DNA of 64,000 nt from DASRIA01 sp963724065. Its GTDB lineage: Bacteria > Actinomycetota > Thermoleophilia > Solirubrobacterales > JBBDJG01. This document shows, one piece after another, positions 16,208 through 24,322 of this stretch (within the stretch, counting starts at the first letter, position 1; each line of letters begins with the position of its first letter). The stretch covers positions 186,001 through 250,000 of the forward strand of contig CAVRTB010000003.1 in the NCBI GenBank assembly GCA_963724065.1, in the 5' to 3' direction. The translations under genes were made by a program, and so were the position numbers. The notes under the pieces are model-generated. The model was given only the letters and a program-made list of their open reading frames with translations. It did no database searches and had not been told where the DNA came from.

Positions 16208-17940
16208 CGCGCGCCCCTGGCCGCGCATCCGCGCCGCCCGCCGGTCAGTCCTCGCACGATCGCGTCGGCGTTCGAGCGCTCCATGCCGAGATAGGTCCCA
16301 CCGCGGGACCCCTCCGGCCCCAGCGTGTCGCCGTAGAGCTCGCGGGCTGCGCTTGCGCCCGTCTCCCGGGCGATCGCCTCGGCGAGCTTCGGGCTCAGCG
16401 AGCTTTCCGGGAAGACGGCCGCGACGTGCTCGCGCTCGACCGTCCGCGCGAGGTCCGAGAGCTCGCCCGCCGAGGGCTGCGCGACCGTCGTGCGCGCGGG
16501 GATCACGGTGCCGACCACGTCAAGCCCATAGCGGGCCGCGAGATACCCGAAGGCGTCGTGGTCGGTGACGAGCTTGCGCCGCGCGGCCGGAACCTGCTGG
16601 AAGCATCTCCCGATCGCGCGGTCGAGCTCGCCGACGGCGCGCGCGTAGCGGCGCTCCGCGGAGCGCACGCGGCCCGCGCTCGAAGGCGCGGCCTGCGCGA
16701 TCGCGTCGGCGAGCCGCGCGACGGCCGCGCGGGCGTTGCGCGGGTCGTGCCACCAGTGGGGGTCGAACTCACCGCCGTCGCCGCGACGCGGATGCGGCAG
16801 GCCCTCGCCGAGGTCGACGATCCGGGCGTCGCTGCCCGCGTCCTTCGCGGCCTCGCCGATCCAGGCGTCGAGGTCACCGCCGCTGCGGACGATCAGGTCC
16901 GCGGCCGCGAGCGCCTCGACGTCGTCGGGCCGCGGCTCGTACTCGTGCGGGTCGGCGTTCGCGCTCAGGATCTGATGCACCTCGACCTCCCGACCCGCGA
17001 GCTCGCGGGCCCAGTCGCCCACCTGCGTCGTGGTTGCGACGACACGGGTGCCGCCGCGCGTGTCGTCGCCGCAGGCCGCGACGCCGGCCGAGAGCATCGC
17101 CGCGGCGGCAAGCGCCGCAACGGGTCGGCGCAGGCTCGCGCTGCGCGCCAGCGCCGAGCACGCGAACGCCCCCCCGGTGAGCGTCGCGATGGTCGCGCCG
17201 GGCGGTGCGTTCAGCTTCACCGAGAGCCACAGCCCGATCGTGCCTTCGGCCGCGACGAGCGCGACCGTGGCGGCCTGCCAGGACGGCATGCGGCTGGTCC
17301 AGAGGCGCACGGTCGCCGCCGGCACCACGACGAGCGCGGCGACGAGCAGTGCCCCGAGTGCCGCGAGGGCGGCCGTGACCACGAGCGCGACGAGCGCGAG
17401 CAGTGCCGCGTCGGCCCGGGTGCGGCGCGCGCCGAGGGCGCCGGCGGACGCCGGGTCGAAGCCGCTTGCGAGCCAGGTGCGCCCGAGCGTGAGCGAGGCG
17501 GCCACGGCGGCCGCGCTGGCCGCTGCGGCGATCACGAGGTCGCGGGGCTCGAGCAGCAGGAGGCTGCCGAAGAGCAGCGTCTCGACCCCCGGACCGGACC
17601 TGAACACGTCGCTCGCGAGGATCACCCCGAGCGCCAGCATCCCCGTGAGGCCGATCGCGGTCGTCGCATCGGCCCCGATGCGATTGCGGCGGCCGAGCGC
17701 GATCACGACGAGCGCGAATGCGGCCGCCGCCGCGAGCGCGCCGAGCGGGGCGGCAAAACCGAGGCCGTCGGCCAGCACGAGACCGGGAAACGCGGCGGTC
17801 CCGACTGCGTGTGAATAGAAGGAGAGGCCGCGCAGCACGATCCAGCAGCCGAGTACTCCGGCGCCCGCCGAGAGCAGCAGGATCTCGGCGATCCCGCGCT
17901 GCACGTAGGGCAACTCGAACGGTGAGAGGAGCGCGTCCAC
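16204..17940 (-). CDS. fused metal ABC permease and zinc-binding lipoprotein-like domain
   Basis: A 578-residue fusion. Residues 1-265 are an ABC-3 permease (GLSFYSHAVGTAAFPG, GFDPASAGALGARR) with about eight helices. Residues 275-290 form a hydrophobic segment after two Arg that looks like a lipoprotein signal (MLSAGVAACGDD, Cys290). Residues 300-578 are a cluster A-I zinc-binding protein: ANADPHEYEPRPDD, EFDPHWWHDPRNA, LVTDHDAFGYLA and AVFPESSLSP supply the three His and the acidic ligand. The join places the binding domain outside the cell beside its own channel. GTG start at 17940. The operon is divergent from the Fur-like gene and has a Zur-type palindrome in its promoter. Confidence 0.85.
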   Translation of the reverse strand: MDALLSPFELPYVQRGIAEILLLSAGAGVLGCWIVLRGLSFYSHAVGTAAFPGLVLADGLGFAAPLGALAAAAAFALVVIALGRRNRIGADATTAIGLTGMLALGVILASDVFRSGPGVETLLFGSLLLLEPRDLVIAAAASAAAVAASLTLGRTWLASGFDPASAGALGARRTRADAALLALVALVVTAALAALGALLVAALVVVPAATVRLWTSRMPSWQAATVALVAAEGTIGLWLSVKLNAPPGATIATLTGGAFACSALARSASLRRPVAALAAAAMLSAGVAACGDDTRGGTRVVATTTQVGDWARELAGREVEVHQILSANADPHEYEPRPDDVEALAAADLIVRSGGDLDAWIGEAAKDAGSDARIVDLGEGLPHPRRGDGGEFDPHWWHDPRNARAAVARLADAIAQAAPSSAGRVRSAERRYARAVGELDRAIGRCFQQVPAARRKLVTDHDAFGYLAARYGLDVVGTVIPARTTVAQPSAGELSDLARTVEREHVAAVFPESSLSPKLAEAIARETGASAARELYGDTLGPEGSRGGTYLGMERSNADAIVRGLTGGRRGCAARGAR

Positions 17941-17958
17941 GGCCGAGGTATATCAGAG

Positions 17959-17977
17959 AATGGGAACCGTTCTCATT
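17959..17977. promoter_or_regulatory. Zur/Fur operator palindrome
   Basis: A 19-base near-perfect palindrome reading AATGGGAAC-C-GTTCTCATT: two 9-base arms around a single central base, with one mismatch. It lies in the gap between the zinc-uptake operon (start 17940, leftward) and the Fur-family gene (rightward). The form (AATGRGAAC arms) matches what is expected for actinobacterial Zur sites. One site could serve both promoters, giving zinc-dependent repression of uptake and autoregulation. Confidence 0.8.
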
Positions 17978-18013
17978 ACCAGAAGGCTGCCGTGGCGACT
18001 ATCATCGCTCCCG

Positions 18014-18463
18014 ATGGCAGGACGGCACGCCGCGAGGGACGGGTGGCGCGAGCACGCGCTCGAGGAGTTGCGCCGCGCCGGTCACCGCAGCGGCGGCGCG
18101 CGCTCGGCGGTGGTCGACCTGATGGCGCGCCAGCACTGCTGCGTCACGGCGCAGGAGGTCTTCGACAGCTTGCGCGAGGACGGGCAGGTCGTCGGGATCG
18201 CGAGCGTGTACCGCGCGCTCGACCTCCTGTCGCGCATGAACCTCGTCCACCGGCTCGACCTCTCCGACGCCGCCTACTACGAGCCCGCTCATCCCGGCGG
18301 GGAGCACCACCATCACGTGGTGTGCGACCGCTGCGGAAAGGTCTCGCAGTTCGAGGACCAGGCGCTCGAGTCGGCGATCGAGCGGCTCGCCGGCCGCCTC
18401 AAGTACACCGTCGCGGCGCACGACGTGGTGCTGCGCGGATCGTGCCCGGAATGCAGGGAGTAG
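18014..18463 (+). CDS. zur: Fur-family metal regulator, probably Zur
   Basis: A 149-residue Fur-family repressor. The N-terminal winged helix has QEVFDSLREDGQVVGIASVYRALDLL. The dimer domain has HHHHVVCDRCGKVSQFED and a final CPECRE, giving the structural CxxC...CxxC zinc site, plus His/Asp ligands for sensing. The assignment as Zur is from context: it is divergent from a zinc ABC transporter with a shared palindrome. An ATG at 17960 is in frame but lies inside that operator, so ATG 18014 is preferred. Fur or PerR specificity cannot be fully excluded from sequence. Confidence 0.85.
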   Translation: MAGRHAARDGWREHALEELRRAGHRSGGARSAVVDLMARQHCCVTAQEVFDSLREDGQVVGIASVYRALDLLSRMNLVHRLDLSDAAYYEPAHPGGEHHHHVVCDRCGKVSQFEDQALESAIERLAGRLKYTVAAHDVVLRGSCPECRE

Positions 18464-18911
18464 CCGTAGCTCCCTCGCCACGTTGTCCCGGTTGCGGGCG
18501 TGGCGCTGGTGGCGGGTTCGAAAACCGGGGTGGGTAAGGGCAGGACCCGGGACGAGCAAGGACTCGCGCGACGCGTCGTTTGCGACGCAAAGCGCACGCG
18601 TCGCTCGTGAAAGAGCCGTCTGCGCGTGATTCGCATGAGGTGCGTCGTCCGGCAGGCGCCGGTCGACGAACTTTCCCCCTGGCGTCCGCTTTCACGCATG
18701 GCGGGAGGGAAAGTTCGGCGGCCGATGCGCGACCCGGAGGGCTTTCGCCCGTGACCGCGACCTTTCTTTGAAGTCTCATGACACTCCGCCGCCCAGCGCG
18801 GTCGCAGACGCCGACGATCCGTCTTCCCTTGCCCACCCGGTTTTCCACGCCCGAGCTTGCGCCCGCGAGGCGCATTCCGCGGCCTGAACAACGTGGTTGG
18901 GAACTACAGCT
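18464..18911. other. structured non-coding region with nested inverted repeats
   Basis: No gene is supported here. The stretch holds several strong hairpins. (1) GCGACGCGT at 18568-18576 pairs with ACGCGTCGC at 18596-18604, enclosing a second palindrome TTTGCG-A-CGCAAA (18579-18591). (2) CGAACTTTCCC at 18667-18677 pairs perfectly with GGGAAAGTTCG at 18707-18717. (3) GGGC-TTTC-GCCC at 18739-18750. Together with the heptamer repeat that follows, this could be a structured leader of the GMC oxidoreductase gene, a small RNA or a transcription attenuator. It matches no riboswitch class I know. Confidence 0.45.
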
Positions 18912-18980
18912 AGTTCGCAGTTCGCAGTTCGCAGAGCCGTGGCCCGAGGTCTGCGAACTGCCGACTGCCGACTGCGAACT
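18912..18980. repeat. heptamer inverted repeat, copy 1
   Basis: The left arm (18912-18935) is three tandem GTTCGCA units and the right arm (18950-18980) is four units in reverse orientation (GTTCGCA and GTCGGCA types), separated by 14 bases. The innermost 9 bases pair perfectly (GTTCGCAGA with TCTGCGAAC), giving a long stem. It lies 18 bases before the start of the GMC oxidoreductase gene, so it would be in that gene's leader. Related copies are at 54307, 57661 and 60291. Confidence 0.8.
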
Positions 18981-18997
18981 ACGAATAGGATCGGCCG

Positions 18998-20950
18998 ATG
19001 GAGCTCAGCCCCAGGCAGTGGCGCTCCCTCAACGCGATCTGCGACACGTTTGCGCCGGGCACGGGCGCCGCGCCGAGCGCCTCCCAGGCGGGCGTGCCGC
19101 GCGCGCTCGTCGACGCGCTCGCGATGAACCCGCGCGCAGCGGAGCGCAAGCAGGTCGCGCAACTGCTCTCGCTGTGGGACACGCGGCTGCTGACCGCGCT
19201 CGGCGGAGGTGGGCTCGAGCACTTCAGCGCGCTGCCGGCGCAGCGCCGCGAGCAGGTGCTGCTCTCCTGGTGCGACAGCCGGTTGCCGCAGCGCCGCGCA
19301 GCGTTCCAGGCCCTGCGAAAGGGCGCGCTGCTCTTCTATTACATGGTCCCGGGCGAGCACGGGGGTCCCAGCCCGGCGTGGGACGCGATCGGCTACGCGG
19401 GCCCGCTCGGCCGGATCGAGAATCCTCCGCCGAAGGCGATCCGGGTGCTCGACGTCGACCGCGACACGGACCTCGAATGTGACGTCTGCGTGGTCGGGTC
19501 GGGCGCGGGCGGTGGCACCGCGGCCGGGGTCCTGGCCGCCGCTGGTCTCGACGTGGTGGTGCTCGAGGCGGGGGGCTACTACGACGATGGCGACTTCGAC
19601 GGCGGCGAGCTCGACGGCTACGGCCGCATGTACATGTACGGGGGCGCGGCGGCGACCAGCGACCAGAGCGTCGGCCTGCTCGCCGGGAGCTGCCTCGGCG
19701 GCGGCACGACCGTCAACTACACGACCTCGTTCCGTACGCCGGGCGACGTGCGCGAGGAGTGGGCGTCGCACGGGGTGCCCGCCTTCGCGAGCGACGAATA
19801 CAGCCGCAGCCTCGACGCGGTCTGCGAGCGCCTCGGCGTCAACCAGGAGCACAACACTCCGTCCGCACGCGAGCAGGTGCTCCACCGCGGGCTGACGGGC
19901 CTCGGGTGGCACGTCGACTCGATGCCACGCAACGTGCGTGGCTGCGACCAGGGGGAGAACTGCGGCTACTGCGGCTACGGGTGCCGGCTCGGCGCCAAGC
20001 AGTCGACAGTCAAGACGTGGCTCGCCGATGCGCACGCGGCGGGCGCGCGGATCGTGGTGCACACGCGGGCCGAGCGGGTGACGGTCGATGCCGGCACCGC
20101 GCGCGGGGTGCAGGCGCGCACCGCCGAGGGCCACCGGGTCACCGTCAAGGCACGCGCGGTCGTCGCGGCGTGCGGGGCGCTCCAGACGCCGGCGCTGCTG
20201 CGTCGCTCTGGCCTCACCAACGTCAACATCGGGCGCCATCTGCGCCTGCATCCCGCCACGGTGATCTGGGGCGTCTTCGACGAGGAGGTGCGCCCGTGGG
20301 AGGGGACGATGCAGGCGATCTACTCCGATGAGCACCGCTATCTCGACGGGGGTTACGGCGTCAAGTACGAGACCGCGGCGATTCATCCGAGCCTGCTCGT
20401 CAACTTCTCACCCTGGCGCGGAGGCGCCGAGCACGCGCGGATCATGGAGGCGCTGCCCAACTCGGTTCCCATCGGAGTGCTGCTGCGCGACCGCGACGGG
20501 GGAGAGGTGACGGTCGCCAAGGACGGGAACCCGGTCGTGAAGTACCGCCTGTCCGATTTCGACGTCGGCCACGTGCGAAAGGGCACGGACGGCGCCGCTC
20601 AGATCCTCGAGGCGGCCGGTGCGCAACGCATCTTCTCCTCGCATTCCCGGTGGGTGTCCTATGAGCCGGGACGGGGCGGCGGGCGCGAGCGGTTCATGCG
20701 CGAGGCGGACGCCTGCGGCTGGGATGCCGGCCGCTGCACGTATTCCTCGTTTCACATCATGGGCTCGGCCCGCATGGGCGGCTCGCCGCACACGTCGGCG
20801 TGCAACCCGCGCGGCGAGACGTGGGAGGTCCGCGGCCTCTACGTCTGTGACGGCTCGGCATTCCCGAGCGCGTCGGGTGTCAACCCGATGATCTCGATCG
20901 AGTCGATCGCGCACATGAACGCCTCGGCGCTCGCGTCGTCACTGGGCTGA
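18998..20950 (+). CDS. GMC-family oxidoreductase (long-chain alcohol oxidase-like)
   Basis: A 650-residue FAD enzyme. The first 150 residues are a helical domain like the gluconate-dehydrogenase subunit-3/FAO N-terminus. The Rossmann motif VVGSGAGGGTAAGVLAAAG is at about residue 164. SCLGGGTTVNYT is a GMC motif, and CGYCGYGCRLGAKQS is the Cys-rich segment typical of fatty-alcohol-oxidase-like members. The C-terminal GMC domain has FHIMGSARMGGSP and SGVNPMISIESIAHMNA with the catalytic His/Asn pair. Likely substrates are alcohols; the electron acceptor is unknown. Start ATG 18998. It is preceded by the structured region and heptamer repeat. Confidence 0.87.
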   Translation: MELSPRQWRSLNAICDTFAPGTGAAPSASQAGVPRALVDALAMNPRAAERKQVAQLLSLWDTRLLTALGGGGLEHFSALPAQRREQVLLSWCDSRLPQRRAAFQALRKGALLFYYMVPGEHGGPSPAWDAIGYAGPLGRIENPPPKAIRVLDVDRDTDLECDVCVVGSGAGGGTAAGVLAAAGLDVVVLEAGGYYDDGDFDGGELDGYGRMYMYGGAAATSDQSVGLLAGSCLGGGTTVNYTTSFRTPGDVREEWASHGVPAFASDEYSRSLDAVCERLGVNQEHNTPSAREQVLHRGLTGLGWHVDSMPRNVRGCDQGENCGYCGYGCRLGAKQSTVKTWLADAHAAGARIVVHTRAERVTVDAGTARGVQARTAEGHRVTVKARAVVAACGALQTPALLRRSGLTNVNIGRHLRLHPATVIWGVFDEEVRPWEGTMQAIYSDEHRYLDGGYGVKYETAAIHPSLLVNFSPWRGGAEHARIMEALPNSVPIGVLLRDRDGGEVTVAKDGNPVVKYRLSDFDVGHVRKGTDGAAQILEAAGAQRIFSSHSRWVSYEPGRGGGRERFMREADACGWDAGRCTYSSFHIMGSARMGGSPHTSACNPRGETWEVRGLYVCDGSAFPSASGVNPMISIESIAHMNASALASSLG

Positions 20951-20980
20951 CACACGCCCGGCGCCCGCGCCACGTGTGTT
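20950..20980. terminator. hairpin after the GMC oxidoreductase gene
   Basis: ACACACG (20950-20956) pairs with CGTGTGT (20973-20979), starting at the last base of the stop codon and followed by TAAAA. It lacks a T-run, so it may be a weak or factor-assisted terminator. Confidence 0.4.
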
Positions 20981-21034
20981 AAAAGCCGTCCATCGGGAAT
21001 GACCTAACCGTACTCGCGGTGCCGCGCGATGAAC

Positions 21035-21065
21035 TTGACCGGAATGCGGCCCGTCAATGTAAAAC
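21035..21065 (+). promoter_or_regulatory. possible promoter of the ferritin-like gene
   Basis: TTGACC at 21035-21040 followed by an AT-rich TCAATGTAAAAC at 21054-21065 resembles a -35 and -10 pair with a spacing of 17-19 bases. A GGGAGG ribosome site follows at about 21074, before the GTG start at 21084. The -10 is not canonical. Confidence 0.4.
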
Positions 21066-21083
21066 GATGGAAGGGAGGCTTCT

Positions 21084-21845
21084 GTGGCGGAACTCAATGC
21101 ACGCGACACGAAGCTCGTGCAGTACCTCAACGAGGCGCTGACGAAGGAGAAGCAACTCGAGACGGCGCTGGAGGCGCACATCTCGATGACGACGCTGGCG
21201 CCCTATCGCAAGCGCCTCAAAGAGCACCTGAGCGAGACCAAGCGCCACGCGCGCGAGGTCCAGCGGCGGATCAAGAAGCTCGGCGGCAGGTCGAACGGGA
21301 TCGCCGGCGTGGTGCAGGACGCCACGGGCGTCGTACAGGAGGTCGCCGCCAAGGGCGCCGCTCTCGCGCAGGGGCCCGTCCACGCGGTGCGCGGCACGAG
21401 CGAGCAGGAGACCCTGCTCAAGAACGCGCGCACCGAGTTCAAGGAAGAGGCCGAGGAGATCGCCAACTACACCGCGATCCAGAAGCTCGCTGAGACCGTC
21501 GGCGACCGCGACACCGCGCAGCTCGCGAAGGCGATCCTGCGCGAGGAGAAGCGCATGGCCGGCTTCCTCGAGAAGCTGATCCCGCGCCTCACCAAGTCGG
21601 TCGCGCAGGCCGAGATCCCCGCGAGCCAGCGAAACGGCGCGAAGCGCCGCACCACTGCACGCAAGCCGGCGAGCACGACCCGCAGCCGCAGCACCACCTC
21701 GCGCGGCTCCGCGAAGAGCACCGCCTCGCGCAGCACGGCGGCGCGTTCCGGGGCCGCCAAGAGCCGCGCCAAGACCGCCCGCAAGAGCGCCCGCAAAACG
21801 GCGCGGAAGACCACGCGCCGCGCTACCACCCGCGCCTCCCGCTAG
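21084..21845 (+). CDS. DUF892 ferritin-like protein with histone H1-like tail
   Basis: A 253-residue protein. Residues 1-170 form a four-helix ferritin-like domain of the YciF/DUF892 type (KLVQYLNEALTKEKQLETALEAHI, HLSETKRHAREVQRRI, ETVGDRDTAQLAKAILREEKRM), with Glu and His residues able to bind di-iron. Residues 185-253 are a Lys/Arg/Ser/Thr/Ala-rich tail with repeated AKTARKSARKTARKTTRR-type units, like histone H1 or mycobacterial HupB tails. The tail suggests DNA binding, and the fusion suggests a DNA-associated iron or oxidative-stress protein. GTG start at 21084 with a good GGAGG. The tail composition might be mistaken for low complexity only. Confidence 0.78.
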   Translation: MAELNARDTKLVQYLNEALTKEKQLETALEAHISMTTLAPYRKRLKEHLSETKRHAREVQRRIKKLGGRSNGIAGVVQDATGVVQEVAAKGAALAQGPVHAVRGTSEQETLLKNARTEFKEEAEEIANYTAIQKLAETVGDRDTAQLAKAILREEKRMAGFLEKLIPRLTKSVAQAEIPASQRNGAKRRTTARKPASTTRSRSTTSRGSAKSTASRSTAARSGAAKSRAKTARKSARKTARKTTRRATTRASR

Positions 21846-21865
21846 GAGCGCGCCGGCTCTCTCAG

Positions 21866-21894
21866 CCTCCGGCGGCGCGCCGCGCCGCCGGAGG
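21866..21894. terminator. bidirectional hairpin between convergent genes
   Basis: A 29-base perfect palindrome: a 14-base arm starting CCTCCGGCGG at 21866-21879 and its exact complement at 21881-21894. It lies between the stops of two convergent genes (21845 and 21910). It has no T-run, but its stability and position fit a bidirectional terminator. Confidence 0.65.
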
Positions 21895-21909
21895 CCCGGC
21901 CGGGAAGGG

Positions 21910-22407
21910 CTATTTACGCTGCACGTTCGACCAGTCGCACAGGCCGCGGAAGGCCGCCTGGGCGAAGTCGTTGAACCCGGCGGTCGCAAAGATCGCCGTG
22001 ACGGTGCGTCCCGTGCGAGGGTGCGTGATGCGAAGCGTGACGAGCCCGAGTGCCGTCCATGCGCCCAGGCAGCGGCTGCAGGTGACGAGCTCGCCCACCG
22101 CCTTGCGCACGCTTCCTCCGCGCGGGCGCTTGCGCCCGGCGGGATCGTCCACGAACGGCTCTCGCACCCAGGTGCCGATCTTCTCCCGCGAGATCACCTT
22201 CGCGATCGCGAAGGTCGCAGCGGTGAGCGGGACGAGCTCGGCTCCGAGCAGGCTGCGTGCCTCCTCCTCGCGGCCGCGGGTGGCGACGATCACCCCGGTG
22301 AGCGCCGCGCCGAAGACCGCGTTGAGGGCGCCGTACTCGGCGGGGCCCGGCTGATCCGGGTCATGCACGCTTGCGTGGTCGGGCGCGTCGGCCGGCACGC
22401 CAAGCAT
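21910..22407 (-). CDS. DUF1360 family protein
   Basis: A 165-residue protein with the segments FAIAKVISREKIGTWVREPFV and VGELVTCSRCLGAWTALGLV, which I recognise as the DUF1360 family (small, partly membrane-embedded proteins found in Firmicutes and Actinobacteria). The CSRC pair may bind metal. About three hydrophobic stretches are visible. Function unknown. It is preceded at 8 bases by the flavin-like protein gene on the same strand, so they are probably co-transcribed. Confidence 0.75.
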   Translation of the reverse strand: MLGVPADAPDHASVHDPDQPGPAEYGALNAVFGAALTGVIVATRGREEEARSLLGAELVPLTAATFAIAKVISREKIGTWVREPFVDDPAGRKRPRGGSVRKAVGELVTCSRCLGAWTALGLVTLRITHPRTGRTVTAIFATAGFNDFAQAAFRGLCDWSNVQRK

Positions 22408-22415
22408 TGTGGCGG

Positions 22416-23369
22416 TTATGGGCCGGACGGGTCGCTTGGAGCCGCGGCGGCCTTGCGGGCGCGCCGCAGGCCCTGCTTCGCGAGCAGGCCGTTGAAGAAC
22501 AGCAGCAGCGTCTTGTTCGGAGGCGCGCGGAAGCCGCTCTCGGTGTGCGGCGCGTACAGCGCTCCGTCCTCGTCCACGGTGAGCCAGCCCGTGTGCTGCC
22601 GGGCGGCGAGGCCGATCAGCTTGGGCCGGAACGAGTGCGCGAGCAGGCCGGCCCGCCGTCCGCCGGGCGGCAGCAGGCGAGTGCTCGAGAGCCGGATCCC
22701 CTCGGGACCGCCCCCGCCGATCTCGACGGGGACGATCTCCGGGTACCCGTCCCCGCCGACATAGGCGAGCAGCGCGTGATCGAGGCCTCGCAGTCGCCGC
22801 GCCGCCCGGACCGCGTCGACCCGTGGGGCCGTTCCCTTGCCCGGCGCGGCCTGCGGGGGCGGCTCGCCGGCGTGCGGGGCCCCGTGCACCTCTGCCTGGC
22901 CGGTGCAGCCGAGGTTGTCCCAGACGCTCACGCGCGATGCGCTCACGGCGACCGGCACGCGGTCCTGGTAGTACTGGCGCAGCCAGCGGTCCCAGAAGAT
23001 CCGGCCCTCCTTGGGCGGGCCCATGAAGCGGGTGGCGGCGGGCCTGAGCGTGTGCTCGAGGTAGTCGCGGGAGGGCTGCACCGAGGCCTGCGCGTCGCCC
23101 TGCACGAGCACGTAGTCGGGCGCGTCCGCGAAGCCGTGCTCGCGGGCGTGGTAGGCGAGCGCGACGCGCGGGTTGCGGGCGATCCGCTCCAGCTTCTTAC
23201 CGAAGCCGAGCGAGGTCGTGAACGACACCGTGCCGCCGTCGCGGTCGCGCAGGCCGATCGGGGAGACGGCTGTCACGACCGCGCCCCCGGCAGGGGTCAC
23301 ATACGCGAGCGCGGCGGTCAGGTCGCCGCTGATCGCGAGGTCCGCGCGGTCAGGCCACGTGATCGGCAT
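22416..23369 (-). CDS. pyridoxamine-5'-phosphate-oxidase-like flavin protein, two barrels
   Basis: A 317-residue protein with two split-barrel halves. Residues 1-150 (GTVSFTTSLGFGKKLERIARNPRVALAYHAR) are a PNPOx-like flavin or F420-binding domain. Residues 190-290 (LDHALLAYVGGDGYPEIVPVEIG) look like a second copy. Such proteins in Actinobacteria bind FMN, F420 or heme and reduce varied substrates; which one cannot be told here. Start ATG 23369. It is divergent from the TIGR01777 gene. Confidence 0.75.
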   Translation of the reverse strand: MPITWPDRADLAISGDLTAALAYVTPAGGAVVTAVSPIGLRDRDGGTVSFTTSLGFGKKLERIARNPRVALAYHAREHGFADAPDYVLVQGDAQASVQPSRDYLEHTLRPAATRFMGPPKEGRIFWDRWLRQYYQDRVPVAVSASRVSVWDNLGCTGQAEVHGAPHAGEPPPQAAPGKGTAPRVDAVRAARRLRGLDHALLAYVGGDGYPEIVPVEIGGGGPEGIRLSSTRLLPPGGRRAGLLAHSFRPKLIGLAARQHTGWLTVDEDGALYAPHTESGFRAPPNKTLLLFFNGLLAKQGLRRARKAAAAPSDPSGP

Positions 23370-23422
23370 GATCCGTGGGAACGTACCCTGAGCGGATGCA
23401 AGATGCCACGCGGCCCACGAAC

Positions 23423-24319
23423 ATGAGAGTGCTGATCACCGGAGCCCGCGGCCTGATCGGGTCGGCGCTGACCGACTCGCTCGGGCGCCAGGGGCACGAC
23501 GTCGTGCGCCTCACCCGCGGCGAGGCCCGCGGGCCCGGAGAGTTCAAATGGGACCCGGAGCAGGGATACATCGATCGCGGCGCCCTGGAGCCGGTCGACG
23601 CGGTCGTCCATCTCGCCGGTGAGTCCGTCGCGGGCCGCTGGTCCGACGCGAAGAAGCGCCGCATCCTCGACAGCCGGGTGCGGGGCACCCGCCTGGTGAG
23701 CGAGACCCTGGCGTCGCTCGACGCGCCTCCCTCCGTGCTCGTGTGCGCGTCGGCGATCGGCCTCTACGGCGACCGCGGCGACGAGCGGGTGACCGAGGCG
23801 AGCCCGCCGGGAAGCGGGTTCCTCGCCCGGGTGGTGCGCGAATGGGAGGCGGCCGCCGACCCGGCGCGCGCGGCCGGTATGCGCGTCGTGCACACACGCT
23901 TCGGGATCGTCCAGAGCGGCGAGGGCGGCGCGCTCGCGGCGATGCTCCCGATCTTCCGGGTCGGCCTCGGCGGGCGGCTCGGCAGCGGCCGCCAGTTCGT
24001 GAGCTGGGTGTCGATCGACGACACCGTTGGCGCGATCGGCTTCGCGCTCGCGCGCGACGACATCGCCGGCGCGCTGAACGTCACGGCGCCCGACCCGGTC
24101 ACGCAGGCGGAGCACGCACGGACTCTTGGGAAGGTGCTGGGCCGGCCCGCGATTCTGCCCGCCCCGGGGTTCGCCGTCCGGACCTTGCTCGGCGAGTTCG
24201 CGGGGGAGGTGCTCGGCGGGGCGCGGGTGATTCCCGAGCGTCTCCTCGAGCTGGGTTACGGCTTCCGCCACCGCGCGCTCGAGCCCGCGCTGCGCGACGT
24301 CCTGGGGCGCGCCGCGTGA
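23423..24319 (+). CDS. TIGR01777-family NAD(P)-dependent epimerase-like protein
   Basis: A 298-residue extended SDR protein of the YfcH/TIGR01777 family. It has the nucleotide motif ITGARGLIGSALTDSL, VDAVVHLAGESVAGRWSDAKKRRI (a strong family signature), SAIGLYGDRGDERVTE, and the C-terminal domain with GAVRVIPERLLELGY-like GGARVIPERLLELGY. The function of the family is unknown. ATG 23423 places the nucleotide motif at the very N-terminus as in homologues; ATG 23396 would add 9 residues. It is convergent with the RTX-like gene 3 bases downstream. Confidence 0.85.
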   Translation: MRVLITGARGLIGSALTDSLGRQGHDVVRLTRGEARGPGEFKWDPEQGYIDRGALEPVDAVVHLAGESVAGRWSDAKKRRILDSRVRGTRLVSETLASLDAPPSVLVCASAIGLYGDRGDERVTEASPPGSGFLARVVREWEAAADPARAAGMRVVHTRFGIVQSGEGGALAAMLPIFRVGLGGRLGSGRQFVSWVSIDDTVGAIGFALARDDIAGALNVTAPDPVTQAEHARTLGKVLGRPAILPAPGFAVRTLLGEFAGEVLGGARVIPERLLELGYGFRHRALEPALRDVLGRAA

Positions 24320-24322
24320 GCC

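Noticed and set aside
17960..18013. Upstream ATG start for the Fur/Zur gene
   Set aside because: It lies inside the operator palindrome and adds 18 residues that do not look like the family N-terminus.
18505..18535. GGTTCGAAAACC, which resembles a tRNA T-loop
   Set aside because: The flanking stems do not pair correctly and no acceptor, D or anticodon arms can be built around it.
18912..18980. Possible CRISPR array
   Set aside because: Units are 7 bases long without spacers, arranged as two opposed arms, and occur as isolated short clusters.
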